A stretch of DNA of 64,000 bases, from contig NZ_SSMY01000008.1 of assembly GCF_004799495.1 (NCBI RefSeq), forward strand, positions 279,690 to 343,689. The letters run 5' to 3'. The translations under genes were made by a program, and so were the position numbers. Under the pieces are notes generated by a model. That model saw nothing but the letters and a program-made list of their open reading frames with translations. It made no database searches and had not been told where the DNA came from. Below, piece after piece: positions 35,969 through 44,699 of this stretch; within the stretch, counting starts at the first letter, position 1, and each line of letters starts with the position of its first letter. The stretch is from Sphingomonas sp. (GTDB lineage Bacteria; Pseudomonadota; Alphaproteobacteria; Sphingomonadales; Sphingomonadaceae).

Positions 35969-37294
35969 ATGACGAATAGGAAGAAGACTGCCGCGCTCGG
36001 CCTCGCTGCAGTGGCATTGTTCGCCGCGCTTCCCGCCTGGGCGCAAGGCGCAGCCCCCGCGCCCACGGTGAACAAGGGCGACACCGCGTGGATGATGACC
36101 TCGACCGTGCTCGTGCTGATGATGATCGTACCCGGTTTGGCGCTGTTCTACGGCGGCCTCACGCGCGCGAAGAACATGTTGTCGACCATGACTCAGATCG
36201 GCGCGGTCGCTGCGCTCGCGATGCTGATCTGGGTGATGTGGGGCTATACGATGGCGTTCGGCGACGGCGGGGGCGAGTTCATCTCCGGCTTCGGCAAGGC
36301 GTTCCTCAAGGGCATCACCCCCGATTCGACCGCGGCGACCTTCACTGCCGGGGTCGCGATCCCCGAATATGTCTTCATCTGTTTCCAGATGACCTTCGCG
36401 GCGATCACCGTGGCGCTGGTGCTCGGGTCGGTGGTCGAGCGGATGAAGTTCTCCGCCGTCATGGTGTTCGGCGCGATCTGGCTGACGATCGTCTATTTCC
36501 CGATCGCGCACATGGTGTGGGCGTCGGGGGGCAAGTTCTTCAAGATGGGCGCGCTCGATTTCGCGGGCGGGACGGTGGTGCACATCAACGCGGGTGTCTC
36601 GGCGCTGGTCGCCGCGCTGATCCTCGGCAAGCGGATCGGCTACCCGACCGAGCGGATCGTCCCGCACTCGCTGACGATGACCGGGATCGGCACCGGCTTG
36701 CTGTGGGTCGGCTGGTTCGGGTTCAACGCGGGCTCCGCGCTGGAGGCGAACGGTTCGGCCGCGCTCGCGATGATCAACACCTTCGTCGCGACGGCGTCGG
36801 CGGGGCTGTTCTGGATGCTGGCGGAGCGGGTCAACGGCCATAAGGGATCGGCGCTGGGTTTCTGTTCGGGGATCGTCGCGGGGCTGGTCGCGGTGACGCC
36901 GGCGGCGGGCAATTCGGGGCCGTTCGGCGCGATCGTGCTCGGCGCGGTCGCCTCGGTAGTCTGCTTCTACGCGGTGTCGGTGCTCAAGCCCCGGCTCGGC
37001 TATGACGACGCGCTCGACGCGTTCGGGGTGCACGGCATCGGCGGGATGATCGGCGCGCTCGGCACCGGTGTGGTCTACGCGCCGACGCTCGGCGGCCCGG
37101 GCAAGCCCGATTTCGACATGGCGCACCAGTTGGTCGTGCAGTTCGAGACGGTCGGGACGACGATCGTCTGGGCCGCGCTCGGCACCGTCGTCGCGATCTA
37201 TGCCGCCAAACTGGTCACCGGCCTGCGGGTTTCGGCGGATGTCGAGCGCGAAGGCCTCGACCTCGGCGAACACGGCGAGCGCGCGTACAACTGA
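35969..37294 (+). CDS. amtB: Ammonium transporter
   Basis: The 441-residue ammonium channel has a signal-like N-terminus (ALGLAAVALFAALPAWAQ) and 11 membrane segments. Signature sequences are LFYGGLTRAKNMLST, FAGGTVVHINAGVSALVAAL (pore His), WVGWFGFNAGSALEANGSAA, CSGIVAGLVAVTPAAG and DAFGVHGIGGMIGALGTG (second pore His). The start ATG 35969 has GAGGGGGAA upstream; an in-frame GTG at 35954 overlaps the glnK stop and is a weaker choice. It is expressed with glnK under nitrogen limitation (sigma-54). Confidence 0.95.
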   Translation: MTNRKKTAALGLAAVALFAALPAWAQGAAPAPTVNKGDTAWMMTSTVLVLMMIVPGLALFYGGLTRAKNMLSTMTQIGAVAALAMLIWVMWGYTMAFGDGGGEFISGFGKAFLKGITPDSTAATFTAGVAIPEYVFICFQMTFAAITVALVLGSVVERMKFSAVMVFGAIWLTIVYFPIAHMVWASGGKFFKMGALDFAGGTVVHINAGVSALVAALILGKRIGYPTERIVPHSLTMTGIGTGLLWVGWFGFNAGSALEANGSAALAMINTFVATASAGLFWMLAERVNGHKGSALGFCSGIVAGLVAVTPAAGNSGPFGAIVLGAVASVVCFYAVSVLKPRLGYDDALDAFGVHGIGGMIGALGTGVVYAPTLGGPGKPDFDMAHQLVVQFETVGTTIVWAALGTVVAIYAAKLVTGLRVSADVEREGLDLGEHGERAYN

Positions 37295-37323
37295 TCTGAA
37301 GAGGTTCCTCCTGCGGACACACT

Positions 37324-37355
37324 TGGCTGGTGGCGAAAGTCACCGGCCATTTTTT
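37324..37355 (+). terminator. Rho-independent terminator after amtB
   Basis: TGGCTGGTG (37324-37332) pairs with CACCGGCCA (37341-37349), nine pairs with one G-T, across an 8-nt loop, followed by six T residues. It closes the glnK-amtB operon just before repeat D. Confidence 0.85.
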
Positions 37356-37359
37356 ATTC

Positions 37360-37492
37360 AACCCTCTCCCTTTGGGAGAGGGTCGAGCAGCGAAGCTGCG
37401 AGGGGTGAGGGTAGGGTCGAGCCGCTTCGTTGCTGCCCTCACCCTTCCGTCGCCTTCGGCTCCTCCCTCCCTCTCCCAAAGGGAGAGGGTTA
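37360..37492. repeat. Intergenic repeat of a second type (copy D)
   Basis: It has the same architecture as repeats A-C but different sequence. Tips are CCTCTCCCTTTGGGAGAGG (left) and CCTCTCCCAAAGGGAGAGG (right), each flanked by A/T. The core arms are GAGGGGTGAGGGTAGGG and CCCTCACCCTTCCGTC. The right edge overlaps the stop codon (TAA, minus strand) of the GMC oxidoreductase gene. Confidence 0.75.
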
Positions 37493-39070
37493 AAGGTCGG
37501 CCTTCACGAAATCGGCGCAGCGTTCGCCGATCATGATCGACGGCGCGTTGGTGTTGCCGCTGACCAGCTTGGGCATGACCGAGGCGTCGGCGACGTACAG
37601 CCCCTCGACTCCGCGCACGCGCAGTTGCGGGTCGCACACCGCGTCCGCGTCGCTCCCCATCCGCGCGGTGCCGACCGGGTGATAGACCGTGTCCGCCCGC
37701 GCGCGGATCAGGCGGTCGAGCGCGTCGTCGTCGTCGAGATCGATCGGGTACCGGTCCTTCGCGCCGTGGCGCGCGAGCGGCGGGCTGGCGAGGATGCGGT
37801 ACATCGCGCGCACGCCCGCCTTCATCACCGCCATGTCGCGCTCGTCGGTCAGGAAGGCGGGGTCGATCAGCGGCGCGTCGCGCACGTCGGCCGACGCCAG
37901 CCGCACGGTGCCGTGGCTTTCGGGCCGCAGCACGCAGACGTGGCACGAAAAGCCGTGCGCCTTCACCGCGGTGCGGCCGTGATCCTCGAGCACCACGGGC
38001 ACGAAATGGAACTGGACGTCGGGCGCAGGACTGCCGGGGAGCAAGGTCAGGAACCCGCCCGCCTCGGCGAAGGGCGACGTCATCACGCCCTCGCGCTTGC
38101 GCAGCCAGCGCACCAATTCCTTCAGCATCGTGAGGTTGCCGACGAACGACTGCCCCAAGAAATAGCGCCCCGGCACCTCGAACGCCGCGACGTAATCGAC
38201 GTGATCCTGCAGGTTCGCGCCGACTTGCGCGCGATCGACGAGCGGCTTGACGCCATGCTCGGCGAGGTGCGCCGCGGGGCCGATCCCCGACAGCATCAGC
38301 AATTGCGCGGTGCCGAACACCCCGCCCGCGAGCACGACCTTCTTCGCGCGGACCACCTTCTGCTCGCGGCCGCGCAGATAGGCGACGCCCCACACCTTGC
38401 CGTCCTCTAACAGCACACGTTCGGCTGTCGCGTCGGTGACGATCGAGAAATTGGGCCGCGACAAAGCGGGCTCGACATAGGCGCGCCCGGCGGTCCAGCG
38501 TTCGCCACCCTTCTGCGTCACTTGATACAGCCCGACGCCTTCCTGCCGCGCGCCGTTGAAGTCGTCGTTGCGCGGGATTTGGAGGCTCGCCGCCGCCTCG
38601 ACGAACTCCTTGCTGCCGGCATGCGCCCAATGCTGGTCGCTGACGGTCAGCGGACCGTCGCCGCCGTGAAATTCGTCCGCCCCGCGCTCATTCGCCTCGG
38701 CGCGCTTGAACACCGGAAGTACGTCGGCATAGCTCCAGCCGTCGCATCCCAGTGCCGCCCAATTGTCGTAATCCCAGGCGGCACCCCGGATGTAGAGCAT
38801 CGCGTTGATCGCGCTCGACCCGCCGAGCCCGCGCCCGCGCGGCTGATACCCGCGCCGCCCGTTCAACCCCTTTTGCGGCACGGTCTCGTACGCCCAATTG
38901 GTCTTGGGCGTCTGCTTGCCCATGAAGCCGGGGACGCGGGTGATCAGCCCGGTGTTGCGCCCGCCCGCCTCGAGCAAGGCTACCGAGTGGCGGCCGTCCT
39001 CGCTGAGCCGTCCCGCCGCGGCCGCGCCGCCCGATCCGCCCCCGACGACGACGATGTCGGCTTGTTCCAC
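37490..39070 (-). CDS. GMC family FAD-dependent oxidoreductase (choline dehydrogenase-like)
   Basis: The 526-residue flavoenzyme oxidises an alcohol. The N-terminal dinucleotide fold is DIVVVGGGSGGAAAAGRLSE, followed by the GMC signature GRGLGGSSAINAMLYIRG near residue 80. The second signature GGVFGTAQLLMLSGIGP and the C-terminal catalytic His/Asn region VYHPVGTARMG and SGNTNAPSIMIGERCAD are complete. Alcohol substrate unknown; choline, glucose-type or aliphatic alcohols are all possible. A GTG start at 39070 fits the conserved N-terminus; an ATG at 39100 is also in frame. It overlaps the upstream desaturase gene by about 90 bp. Confidence 0.9.
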   Translation of the reverse strand: MEQADIVVVGGGSGGAAAAGRLSEDGRHSVALLEAGGRNTGLITRVPGFMGKQTPKTNWAYETVPQKGLNGRRGYQPRGRGLGGSSAINAMLYIRGAAWDYDNWAALGCDGWSYADVLPVFKRAEANERGADEFHGGDGPLTVSDQHWAHAGSKEFVEAAASLQIPRNDDFNGARQEGVGLYQVTQKGGERWTAGRAYVEPALSRPNFSIVTDATAERVLLEDGKVWGVAYLRGREQKVVRAKKVVLAGGVFGTAQLLMLSGIGPAAHLAEHGVKPLVDRAQVGANLQDHVDYVAAFEVPGRYFLGQSFVGNLTMLKELVRWLRKREGVMTSPFAEAGGFLTLLPGSPAPDVQFHFVPVVLEDHGRTAVKAHGFSCHVCVLRPESHGTVRLASADVRDAPLIDPAFLTDERDMAVMKAGVRAMYRILASPPLARHGAKDRYPIDLDDDDALDRLIRARADTVYHPVGTARMGSDADAVCDPQLRVRGVEGLYVADASVMPKLVSGNTNAPSIMIGERCADFVKADL

Positions 39071-39978
39071 GCATCCTTCTCCCGCTCGCGCTGCTCCCAC
39101 AGCGCCTTGATGCTCTCGCTCGTCTCGCGGCTGCCGTCATGGCTCCACCCCGGCGGCTTGACCATGTAATTCCACTTGGCCTTCAGCGTCGGCGCCGCCC
39201 ACACGTCCTTGGCGATCCCGATCCATTCGTGGAACGCCGACCACACCACATTGAACGTCCCCAGATTCTTGACGATGCCGTAGCGCGGTTTCTCTTCGTC
39301 GAGCTCGGGCGTGAACGTGCCGAACATCTTGTCCCACACGATGAACACGCCGGCGTAATTCATGTCGAGGTAGCGCGGGTTGGTCGCGTGGTGGACGCGG
39401 TGGTGGCTCGGCGTGTTCATGACGGCCTCGAACCAGCGCGGCATCCGGCCGATCACCTCGGTGTGGATCCAGAACTGATAGATCAAATTGATGCCGCCGA
39501 CGAACGCCAGCATCGCGGGCGGAAAGCCGACCAGGAACAGCGGCAGCTTGATGATGAAGGTCAGCCCGAAGAACCCGGTCCAGGTCTGCCGCAGCGCGGT
39601 CGAGAGGTTATAGTGCTGGCTCGAATGGTGGACGACATGCGCCGCCCACGCCCAGCGGATGCGGTGCCCCGCGCGGTGGATCCAGTAATAGCCGAGGTCG
39701 TCGAGCACGAACGCGAGCACGAACGCCCACCAGGTGTAGCCGATGTCGAACAGGCGGTATTGGTAGAAGAACAATGCGATCGCGAGGAACAGCCCGCCGG
39801 TCAGGATGCCGGCGATCGTGCTGCCGAGCCCCAGCGCCAGGCTGGTGAGCGTGTCGTTGGGCTCGTAGCGGCGGCGGTCGCGGATTCGCGCGACGATGAT
39901 CTCGATCAGCACGAGCAGCACAAAGCCCGGCACGGCGATGTCGACCGGGTGCATGTCGGCGAGGAAGTGCAGGTCCAT
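38980..39978 (-). CDS. Sterol desaturase/fatty acid hydroxylase family protein
   Basis: The 332-residue membrane di-iron enzyme has four to six membrane helices and the His clusters HRAGHRIRWAWAAHVVHHSS and TPSHHRVHHATNPRYLDMNY that bind the iron pair. It belongs to the DUF/sterol desaturase superfamily, acting on lipids or carotenoids; the substrate is unknown. Its last 30 codons overlap the GMC oxidoreductase gene in another frame, and the terminal 25 residues are low-complexity Ser/Ala/Arg. The functional protein may effectively end near SESIKALWEQREREKDAW, or the frame may have been extended by a lost stop. Confidence 0.87.
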   Translation of the reverse strand: MDLHFLADMHPVDIAVPGFVLLVLIEIIVARIRDRRRYEPNDTLTSLALGLGSTIAGILTGGLFLAIALFFYQYRLFDIGYTWWAFVLAFVLDDLGYYWIHRAGHRIRWAWAAHVVHHSSQHYNLSTALRQTWTGFFGLTFIIKLPLFLVGFPPAMLAFVGGINLIYQFWIHTEVIGRMPRWFEAVMNTPSHHRVHHATNPRYLDMNYAGVFIVWDKMFGTFTPELDEEKPRYGIVKNLGTFNVVWSAFHEWIGIAKDVWAAPTLKAKWNYMVKPPGWSHDGSRETSESIKALWEQREREKDAWNKPTSSSSGADRAARPRRDGSARTAATR

Positions 39979-39989
39979 GGGGCCGCTGC

Positions 39990-40388
39990 TTACACCAGTG
40001 TCAGTGGCGCTTCCAGCCCGCGCACTTCATCGGCGGTGATCCCGAACAGGACGACTGGCCCGAACAGCTTTTCGCCGGTCTGCACCGTCGCACCCTCGAC
40101 CGCTTCGTAGATCCGCAAGGGTGGCACGAGCCGCCGCACCGCGACTTGCGCGCCGTGGCGCTTCAACACCGCGATCGCGCCGCGCCCCGCGACCAGCGCC
40201 GCGCCGCCATCACCCGACACGAGCGCGCGCCCGCCCTCGAAACCGGCCAAGGCTTCCTCGGCGAAGCGCCGCGCATCGTCCTCGTTCGCGATGCGGCTCT
40301 GCCCGAGCTTGAGCATCCGCGCGACCCCGGCGAGCGCGAAGATCGCGATCACCGATCCGACGAGCTGGACGATCTGGTCGTGGCTCAT
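39990..40388 (-). CDS. Hypothetical protein with N-terminal membrane anchor
   Basis: The 132-residue protein begins MSHDQIVQLVGSVIAIFALA, one hydrophobic helix, followed by a soluble region with EDDARRFAEEALAGFEGGRA and ALVAGRGAIAVLKRHGAQVA. No family is recognised with confidence. ATG 40388 overlaps the upstream stop (ATGA), placing it in an operon with the phosphatase-like gene and recQ. It ends 12 bp before the desaturase start, so it may be co-transcribed with that too. Confidence 0.75.
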   Translation of the reverse strand: MSHDQIVQLVGSVIAIFALAGVARMLKLGQSRIANEDDARRFAEEALAGFEGGRALVSGDGGAALVAGRGAIAVLKRHGAQVAVRRLVPPLRIYEAVEGATVQTGEKLFGPVVLFGITADEVRGLEAPLTLV

Positions 40389-40813
40389 GCCTGCGCCGCC
40401 AATTGATCGAGCAACGGCCGCAACCCGTCGAGGTCGTATCCCGCGCCCGCGCCCTTGGCGATCAGTTCGTCGGGCGTATCGCCCATCCGCGCGCGCGCCA
40501 GCGCCCACAGATTGCACGACCGCGTGCCCGAGCGGCAGAAGGCGAGCACCGGCCCCTCGGCGCTCTCCAGCACGTCGACCATCGCGGCGACTTGGCGGTG
40601 GCTGAAACCGCCGCCGCCGACAGGGATCGCCGCGTACGTCAGCCCCGCCGCGAGCGCCGCCGCGCGAATCTCGTCTCCCGCCGGCTGCCCCTCCTGCTCG
40701 TCGTCGGGGCGATTGTTGACCACAGCGACAAATCCCGCCGCCTTTATCACGGCGATGTCGGCGGGCTGGATTTGCGGCGCCACCGAAATGCTGTCGTCGA
40801 CCTTGCGGATCAT
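40385..40813 (-). CDS. TIGR01244-type sulfurtransferase/phosphatase domain protein
   Basis: The 142-residue protein is of the DUF442/Blh N-terminal type, with a protein-tyrosine-phosphatase-like P-loop FCRSGTRSCNLW. Other family features are ISVAPQIQPADIAVIKAAGF, VVNNRPDDEQEGQP and IPVGGGGFSHRQVAAM. The Cys-x5-Arg loop allows phosphatase or sulfurtransferase chemistry; the physiological substrate is unknown (sulfide metabolism is known for some relatives). It is coupled by ATGA overlaps to recQ upstream and the anchor protein downstream. Confidence 0.88.
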   Translation of the reverse strand: MIRKVDDSISVAPQIQPADIAVIKAAGFVAVVNNRPDDEQEGQPAGDEIRAAALAAGLTYAAIPVGGGGFSHRQVAAMVDVLESAEGPVLAFCRSGTRSCNLWALARARMGDTPDELIAKGAGAGYDLDGLRPLLDQLAAQA

Positions 40814-42585
40814 GCCGCCTCCCGGATCACTTGCAAAAACGCGTCACCATAGGCCTCCAGCTTGCGTTCGCCGACCCCCGAAATCGTGCCGAGCGCGGAC
40901 AGGCTATCGGGCTTCATCGCCGCCATGTCGCGCAGCACCGAATCGTGGAAGATGACGTACGGCGGCACGCTGCTTTCCTTGGCGAGTTCGCGGCGCTTCT
41001 CGCGCAGCGCTTCGAACAGCGGGTCGCCGATCGGGTTGGCGCCGCCGGTACCTCTGCGCCGCCGTACGCGTTTGGGCGGGACGATCAGCGACAATTCGGC
41101 CTCGCCCTTGAGCAGTGCCTTTGCCGCCGGCCCGAACTCCAGCCCGCCGAAATCGTTGGCGCGCAAAGCATCCTTGAGCAGCAGGGCGCGCGCGACGGGC
41201 TTGATCAGCGCGGCTTCTTCCGCGCCGTCGACGATCCCGAACACCGACAGCGCCTCGTGGCCGTTCATCAGGCTGCGCTCGCTCGACTGGCCGGTCAGGA
41301 CGCTCTCGATATAGCCGACACCGAAGCTTTGCCCGGTGCGGAACACGGCGGAGAGGAACTTGCGCGCCACCTCGGTCGCGTCGGTCGCCGAGGGCGGGGC
41401 GAGGCAATTGTCGCAATTGCCGCAATTGTCGGGCGCTTCGTCGCCGAAATGCGCGAGGAGGAGCTTGCGGCGGCATCCCGCGGTCTCGACCAGCGCGCCC
41501 AATGCGTTGAGCCGCGCGCGCTCGCCCGCCTGCCGCCCCGGCTCGACCTCGCCGATCCGCTGGCGCGCCCTGGCGAAATCCTCCGCGCCCCAGAACAGAT
41601 GCGCCACCGCCGGGTCGCCGTCGCGCCCCGCGCGGCCGGTTTCCTGGTAATAGGCCTCGATCGACTTGGGCAGCCCGGCATGGGCCACGAACCGCACGTC
41701 GGGCTTGTCGATCCCCATCCCGAACGCGACCGTCGCGACGATCACCATGTCCTCGGATGCGACGAAATCGGCCTGATTCTTCGCGCGAACCGGCGGTTCG
41801 AGCCCAGCGTGATAAGCGCGCGTCGGGCGGCCTGTCCTGGCGAGCGCCTCGGCGAGCTTCTCGGTCGCCACGCGCGTCTGGGCATAGACGATCCCCGGCC
41901 CCGGCTGCTCGGCGATCAGGTCTGCGATCTGGCGCGCGGTGTTGTCCTTCGGACTGATCGCATAGCGGATGTTCGGCCGGTCGAACCCGGCGACGATCAG
42001 GCCATCGCGGGGAATGCCGAGCTGGTCGAGGATGTCGGCGCGCGTGTGCGCGTCGGCGGTCGCGGTCAGCGCGAGCCGGGGCACGTCCGGGAAACGGTCG
42101 AGCAGCGGGCGGAGCAGGCGGTAATCGGGGCGGAAATCGTGCCCCCATTCGCTGACGCAATGCGCCTCGTCGATCGCGAATAGGCTGAGGCTCCCGCGCT
42201 CGAGCAATTCCTTGAAGTCCGACCCCGACGCGCGCTCGGGCGCGACGTAGAGCAGGTCGAGCTCGCCATCGAGAAATCGCCCGCGCGTTTCCGCCCGGTT
42301 CTCGTCCACACTGGTCAGGGTGGCGGCGCGAATCCCGACCGCCTCGGCGGCGCGCAACTGGTCGTGCATCAGCGCGATCAGCGGGCTGACCACGACACAC
42401 GTTCCCGCCAGCATCACCGCCGGAAATTGATAGCACAGCGATTTGCCCGCCCCGGTCGGCATCACTGCCAGCGTCCGCTCGCCCGCCAGCACGCGCGACA
42501 CCACCGCCTCCTGCACCCCGCGAAACGCCGGGAAGCCGAAGGTCGAATGGAGGATGTCGAGCGGGTCGGTCACCCCGCGCGACAT
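40810..42585 (-). CDS. recQ: ATP-dependent DNA helicase RecQ
   Basis: 3'-5' helicase of recombination repair. The protein of about 591 residues contains all motifs: FRGVQEAVVSRVL (motif 0), MPTGAGKSLCYQFPA (I), IDEAHCVSEWGHDFRPDY (II), LALTATAD (III), QETGRAGRDGDPA (VI). The zinc site reads CRRKLLLAHFG...CGNCDNC, and there is a C-terminal HRDC domain (LREKRRELAKESSVPPYVIF...LGTISGVGERKLEAYG). ATG 42585 (SRGVTDPLD) is preferred; an ATG 24 bp upstream is in frame. It heads a three-gene overlapped operon. Confidence 0.95.
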   Translation of the reverse strand: MSRGVTDPLDILHSTFGFPAFRGVQEAVVSRVLAGERTLAVMPTGAGKSLCYQFPAVMLAGTCVVVSPLIALMHDQLRAAEAVGIRAATLTSVDENRAETRGRFLDGELDLLYVAPERASGSDFKELLERGSLSLFAIDEAHCVSEWGHDFRPDYRLLRPLLDRFPDVPRLALTATADAHTRADILDQLGIPRDGLIVAGFDRPNIRYAISPKDNTARQIADLIAEQPGPGIVYAQTRVATEKLAEALARTGRPTRAYHAGLEPPVRAKNQADFVASEDMVIVATVAFGMGIDKPDVRFVAHAGLPKSIEAYYQETGRAGRDGDPAVAHLFWGAEDFARARQRIGEVEPGRQAGERARLNALGALVETAGCRRKLLLAHFGDEAPDNCGNCDNCLAPPSATDATEVARKFLSAVFRTGQSFGVGYIESVLTGQSSERSLMNGHEALSVFGIVDGAEEAALIKPVARALLLKDALRANDFGGLEFGPAAKALLKGEAELSLIVPPKRVRRRRGTGGANPIGDPLFEALREKRRELAKESSVPPYVIFHDSVLRDMAAMKPDSLSALGTISGVGERKLEAYGDAFLQVIREAA

Positions 42586-42627
42586 AACGATGTCCGCGAC
42601 CAACGCCACCGCTTCCCGGCCGCGCGG

Positions 42628-43164
42628 TCAGGCACAGGGAACGCCGTCCGCCGGCTTCCACGGCACCAGCCGGATATCGGACAGTTCGATCGAATCGAGC
42701 GGATACGGCCAATATTCGTTGCCGATCTTGCCCGGCATCACGAGGCACACGTCGGTCGGCTCGGCCTTGTCGCCGCGCCGCATCGTCGCGCGATAGATCA
42801 TGCCCCGGTCATAACCGTTGATCACGACCAGCAGCGACGCGTCCTTGCCCGCCGTGCGCACGAAATGCAGGTCGACCGTGTTTGGCGCGGCCTTGGGCGA
42901 GACCATTCCCATCTGCGCGTCGGTCATCGGCTGGGGATTGTTGCCCGTCGCATTGTCGAACGCGCCGCTCACGAACTTCGCCGACGTCGCCTTTTCGAAT
43001 TCGGTCATGTCGGTCGCGGGCTTGCGATCGACGACGCGCGGCGCCGCCTTGCCGTCCTCGTCGATCGTGAACGTCACTGCTTCGCCGCGATTGACCGTCA
43101 CCGTCTGCGCCATCGCGTTCATCGGCAGCATCAGCGCCGCCATCACTATCGCCGTCCTGATCAT
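42628..43164 (-). CDS. Hypothetical exported protein
   Basis: The 178-residue protein has a Sec signal peptide (MIRTAIVMAALMLPMNAMAQ). The mature part is mainly beta-predicted with VNRGEAVTFTIDEDGKAAPR and FVRTAGKDASLLVVINGYDR and a C-terminal Cys pair (DVCLVMPG and GVPCA) that may form a disulfide. I recognise no family. It is followed upstream on the same strand by another exported unknown (43190) and an MBL-fold enzyme; spacing is 25 bp, so they may be co-expressed. Confidence 0.75.
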   Translation of the reverse strand: MIRTAIVMAALMLPMNAMAQTVTVNRGEAVTFTIDEDGKAAPRVVDRKPATDMTEFEKATSAKFVSGAFDNATGNNPQPMTDAQMGMVSPKAAPNTVDLHFVRTAGKDASLLVVINGYDRGMIYRATMRRGDKAEPTDVCLVMPGKIGNEYWPYPLDSIELSDIRLVPWKPADGVPCA

Positions 43165-43189
43165 CGTCTTCCTCCCTTGCGACCCGCCG

Positions 43190-43768
43190 TCACTTTCCGG
43201 CAGCCTTGTACTCGGCGTCCATCGCCTGCCGCTTGCGATCCTGCGCCGCCTGGTCGGGCACGCCCAGCGCCGCGCGCAGCCGGTCCGAAATCAGCGCGCG
43301 ATCATACGGCTCCTGCGTCCACGGCTGGTCGGGCGCGCGCGTATATTGCGTCCCGAATACCTGTTTCTGCCCGATCCGTTGCAGATAGCGGTCGAGCGTC
43401 GCGGTCGCGATCCACGTCGCATCCCGCCGCCCGCGCGCGATCGCGACGACCGCCAGCGTGTGGGCGAGCAGGCAGTCGTCCGCCGCATCACCATGCTGGA
43501 AGACGAACGCCGCGTGGTAGAAATCGTCGCCGCTCTGCAACGCGCCGCTGTCGAGCAGCGCCCTGGTGCGCGCTCGCCGCGCCGCGTCGCGCGGGCGGAC
43601 GGCGGCCCAGTCGATCCGCGGGCCCGCATCGCGGTCGCCCTGGTCGGCGGTGAAGATCGCGGTCATCTCGGCATTGGTGGTGTAGGCGGGCGCGGCAGCC
43701 GGTTGGGTCTGCGCGTAGGCGCTCGCCGGGACGACGAGCAGCAACGCGGCGATCAGTCCGAGCATCAT
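43190..43768 (-). CDS. Hypothetical exported protein (DUF6624-like)
   Basis: The 192-residue protein has a signal peptide (MMLGLIAALLLVVPASAYAQ). The mature region has helical, Ala-rich sequence with SGDDFYHAAFVFQHGDAADD, LLAHTLAVVAIARGR and RIGQKQVFGTQYT. The 'GQKQVFGTQ' and helical-repeat pattern resembles proteins labelled DUF6624, a suggestion and not a firm assignment. Tandem ATG codons make the start 43768 or 43765. The start overlaps the MBL-fold gene's stop (ATGA). Confidence 0.72.
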   Translation of the reverse strand: MMLGLIAALLLVVPASAYAQTQPAAAPAYTTNAEMTAIFTADQGDRDAGPRIDWAAVRPRDAARRARTRALLDSGALQSGDDFYHAAFVFQHGDAADDCLLAHTLAVVAIARGRRDATWIATATLDRYLQRIGQKQVFGTQYTRAPDQPWTQEPYDRALISDRLRAALGVPDQAAQDRKRQAMDAEYKAAGK

Positions 43769-44670
43769 ACCTCCATCAAATCACGGCCGATCACGACCTC
43801 GCCCGCAAACGTCGTGCGCACCGCCGCCAGCCACATCGCGTCGGTCACCTGCGGGCCGCCGGGAACGAGGTGCGACAGGACGAGCTTCTTCACCCCCGCG
43901 CGCGCCGCGACCCGCCCGGCGTCCTCGGCGCTGGTGTGGCTGCGGCGGAGGTGGTTGACGAGCGTGGACGCGTTCTCGCCCGCCATTTGCGGGATCGCGG
44001 GGGCGTAGATCGCTTCGTGGATGAGGAGGTCGGCGCCCTTCGCCAGCGCGACGAGGTTTTCCGAATAATGCGTGTCGCCGGAGATCACGATCGACCGGCC
44101 CGGCGTGTCGAAGCGGTAGGCGAAGGCTGGTTTCACGCTTTCGTGGTCGACCAGGCACGAGGTGACGGTCGTGCCGCCGTCGCGCACCACCACGCCGCCG
44201 GTCGCGCGCTCCTCGACATCGACGAGCGGCGCGAGCGGGATGCGCCCTTCCTCGCGGATCCGCGCCGCAACATCGTACGACAGCGCCGCGAGCTGATCGC
44301 GGACAATCGCCTTGATCGGCGGCGGGCCGTGGACCGTTACCGGCGTCTTCAGTCCCGAGCTCCACGCCAGTTCGATCAGCGTGCCCACGTCGGCGATGTG
44401 ATCGCTATGGTTGTGCGTGACGAAGAGGCGCGACAGGGTGTCGAGCGCTACGCCCGCCTTGGCGAGCTGGTTGGCGACGCCGTTGCCGCAATCGACCACC
44501 CACGCCTTGCCGCCCACTTGGATCAACGTCGCGGGCGCGGCGCGATAGGGCGAGGGCGTTGGCCCGCCCTTGGTGCCGAGCAGCACCACACGCACGCCCG
44601 GCCTCGGCGCCGCACCGATCAACGGCAGCGCGGCGAGACCCGCGACGATTTCCCGGCGGCTGGCTTGCAT
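43765..44670 (-). CDS. MBL-fold metallohydrolase with Tat signal
   Basis: The 301-residue protein starts MQASRREIVAGLAALPLIGA, a Tat signal, indicating a periplasmic enzyme. Zinc motifs of the metallo-beta-lactamase fold are present: FVTHNHSDHIADVGTLIE (HxHxDH), an SGDTHYSENL Asp and late His in VLSHLVPG. Layout resembles RNase Z/arylsulfatase-like MBL proteins, but a periplasmic RNase is unlikely; lactonase or phosphodiesterase activity is more plausible. It is coupled to the exported gene at 43190. Confidence 0.85.
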   Translation of the reverse strand: MQASRREIVAGLAALPLIGAAPRPGVRVVLLGTKGGPTPSPYRAAPATLIQVGGKAWVVDCGNGVANQLAKAGVALDTLSRLFVTHNHSDHIADVGTLIELAWSSGLKTPVTVHGPPPIKAIVRDQLAALSYDVAARIREEGRIPLAPLVDVEERATGGVVVRDGGTTVTSCLVDHESVKPAFAYRFDTPGRSIVISGDTHYSENLVALAKGADLLIHEAIYAPAIPQMAGENASTLVNHLRRSHTSAEDAGRVAARAGVKKLVLSHLVPGGPQVTDAMWLAAVRTTFAGEVVIGRDLMEV

Positions 44671-44699
44671 GCGGCGACGCTATCGCCAAATGACCGGGC

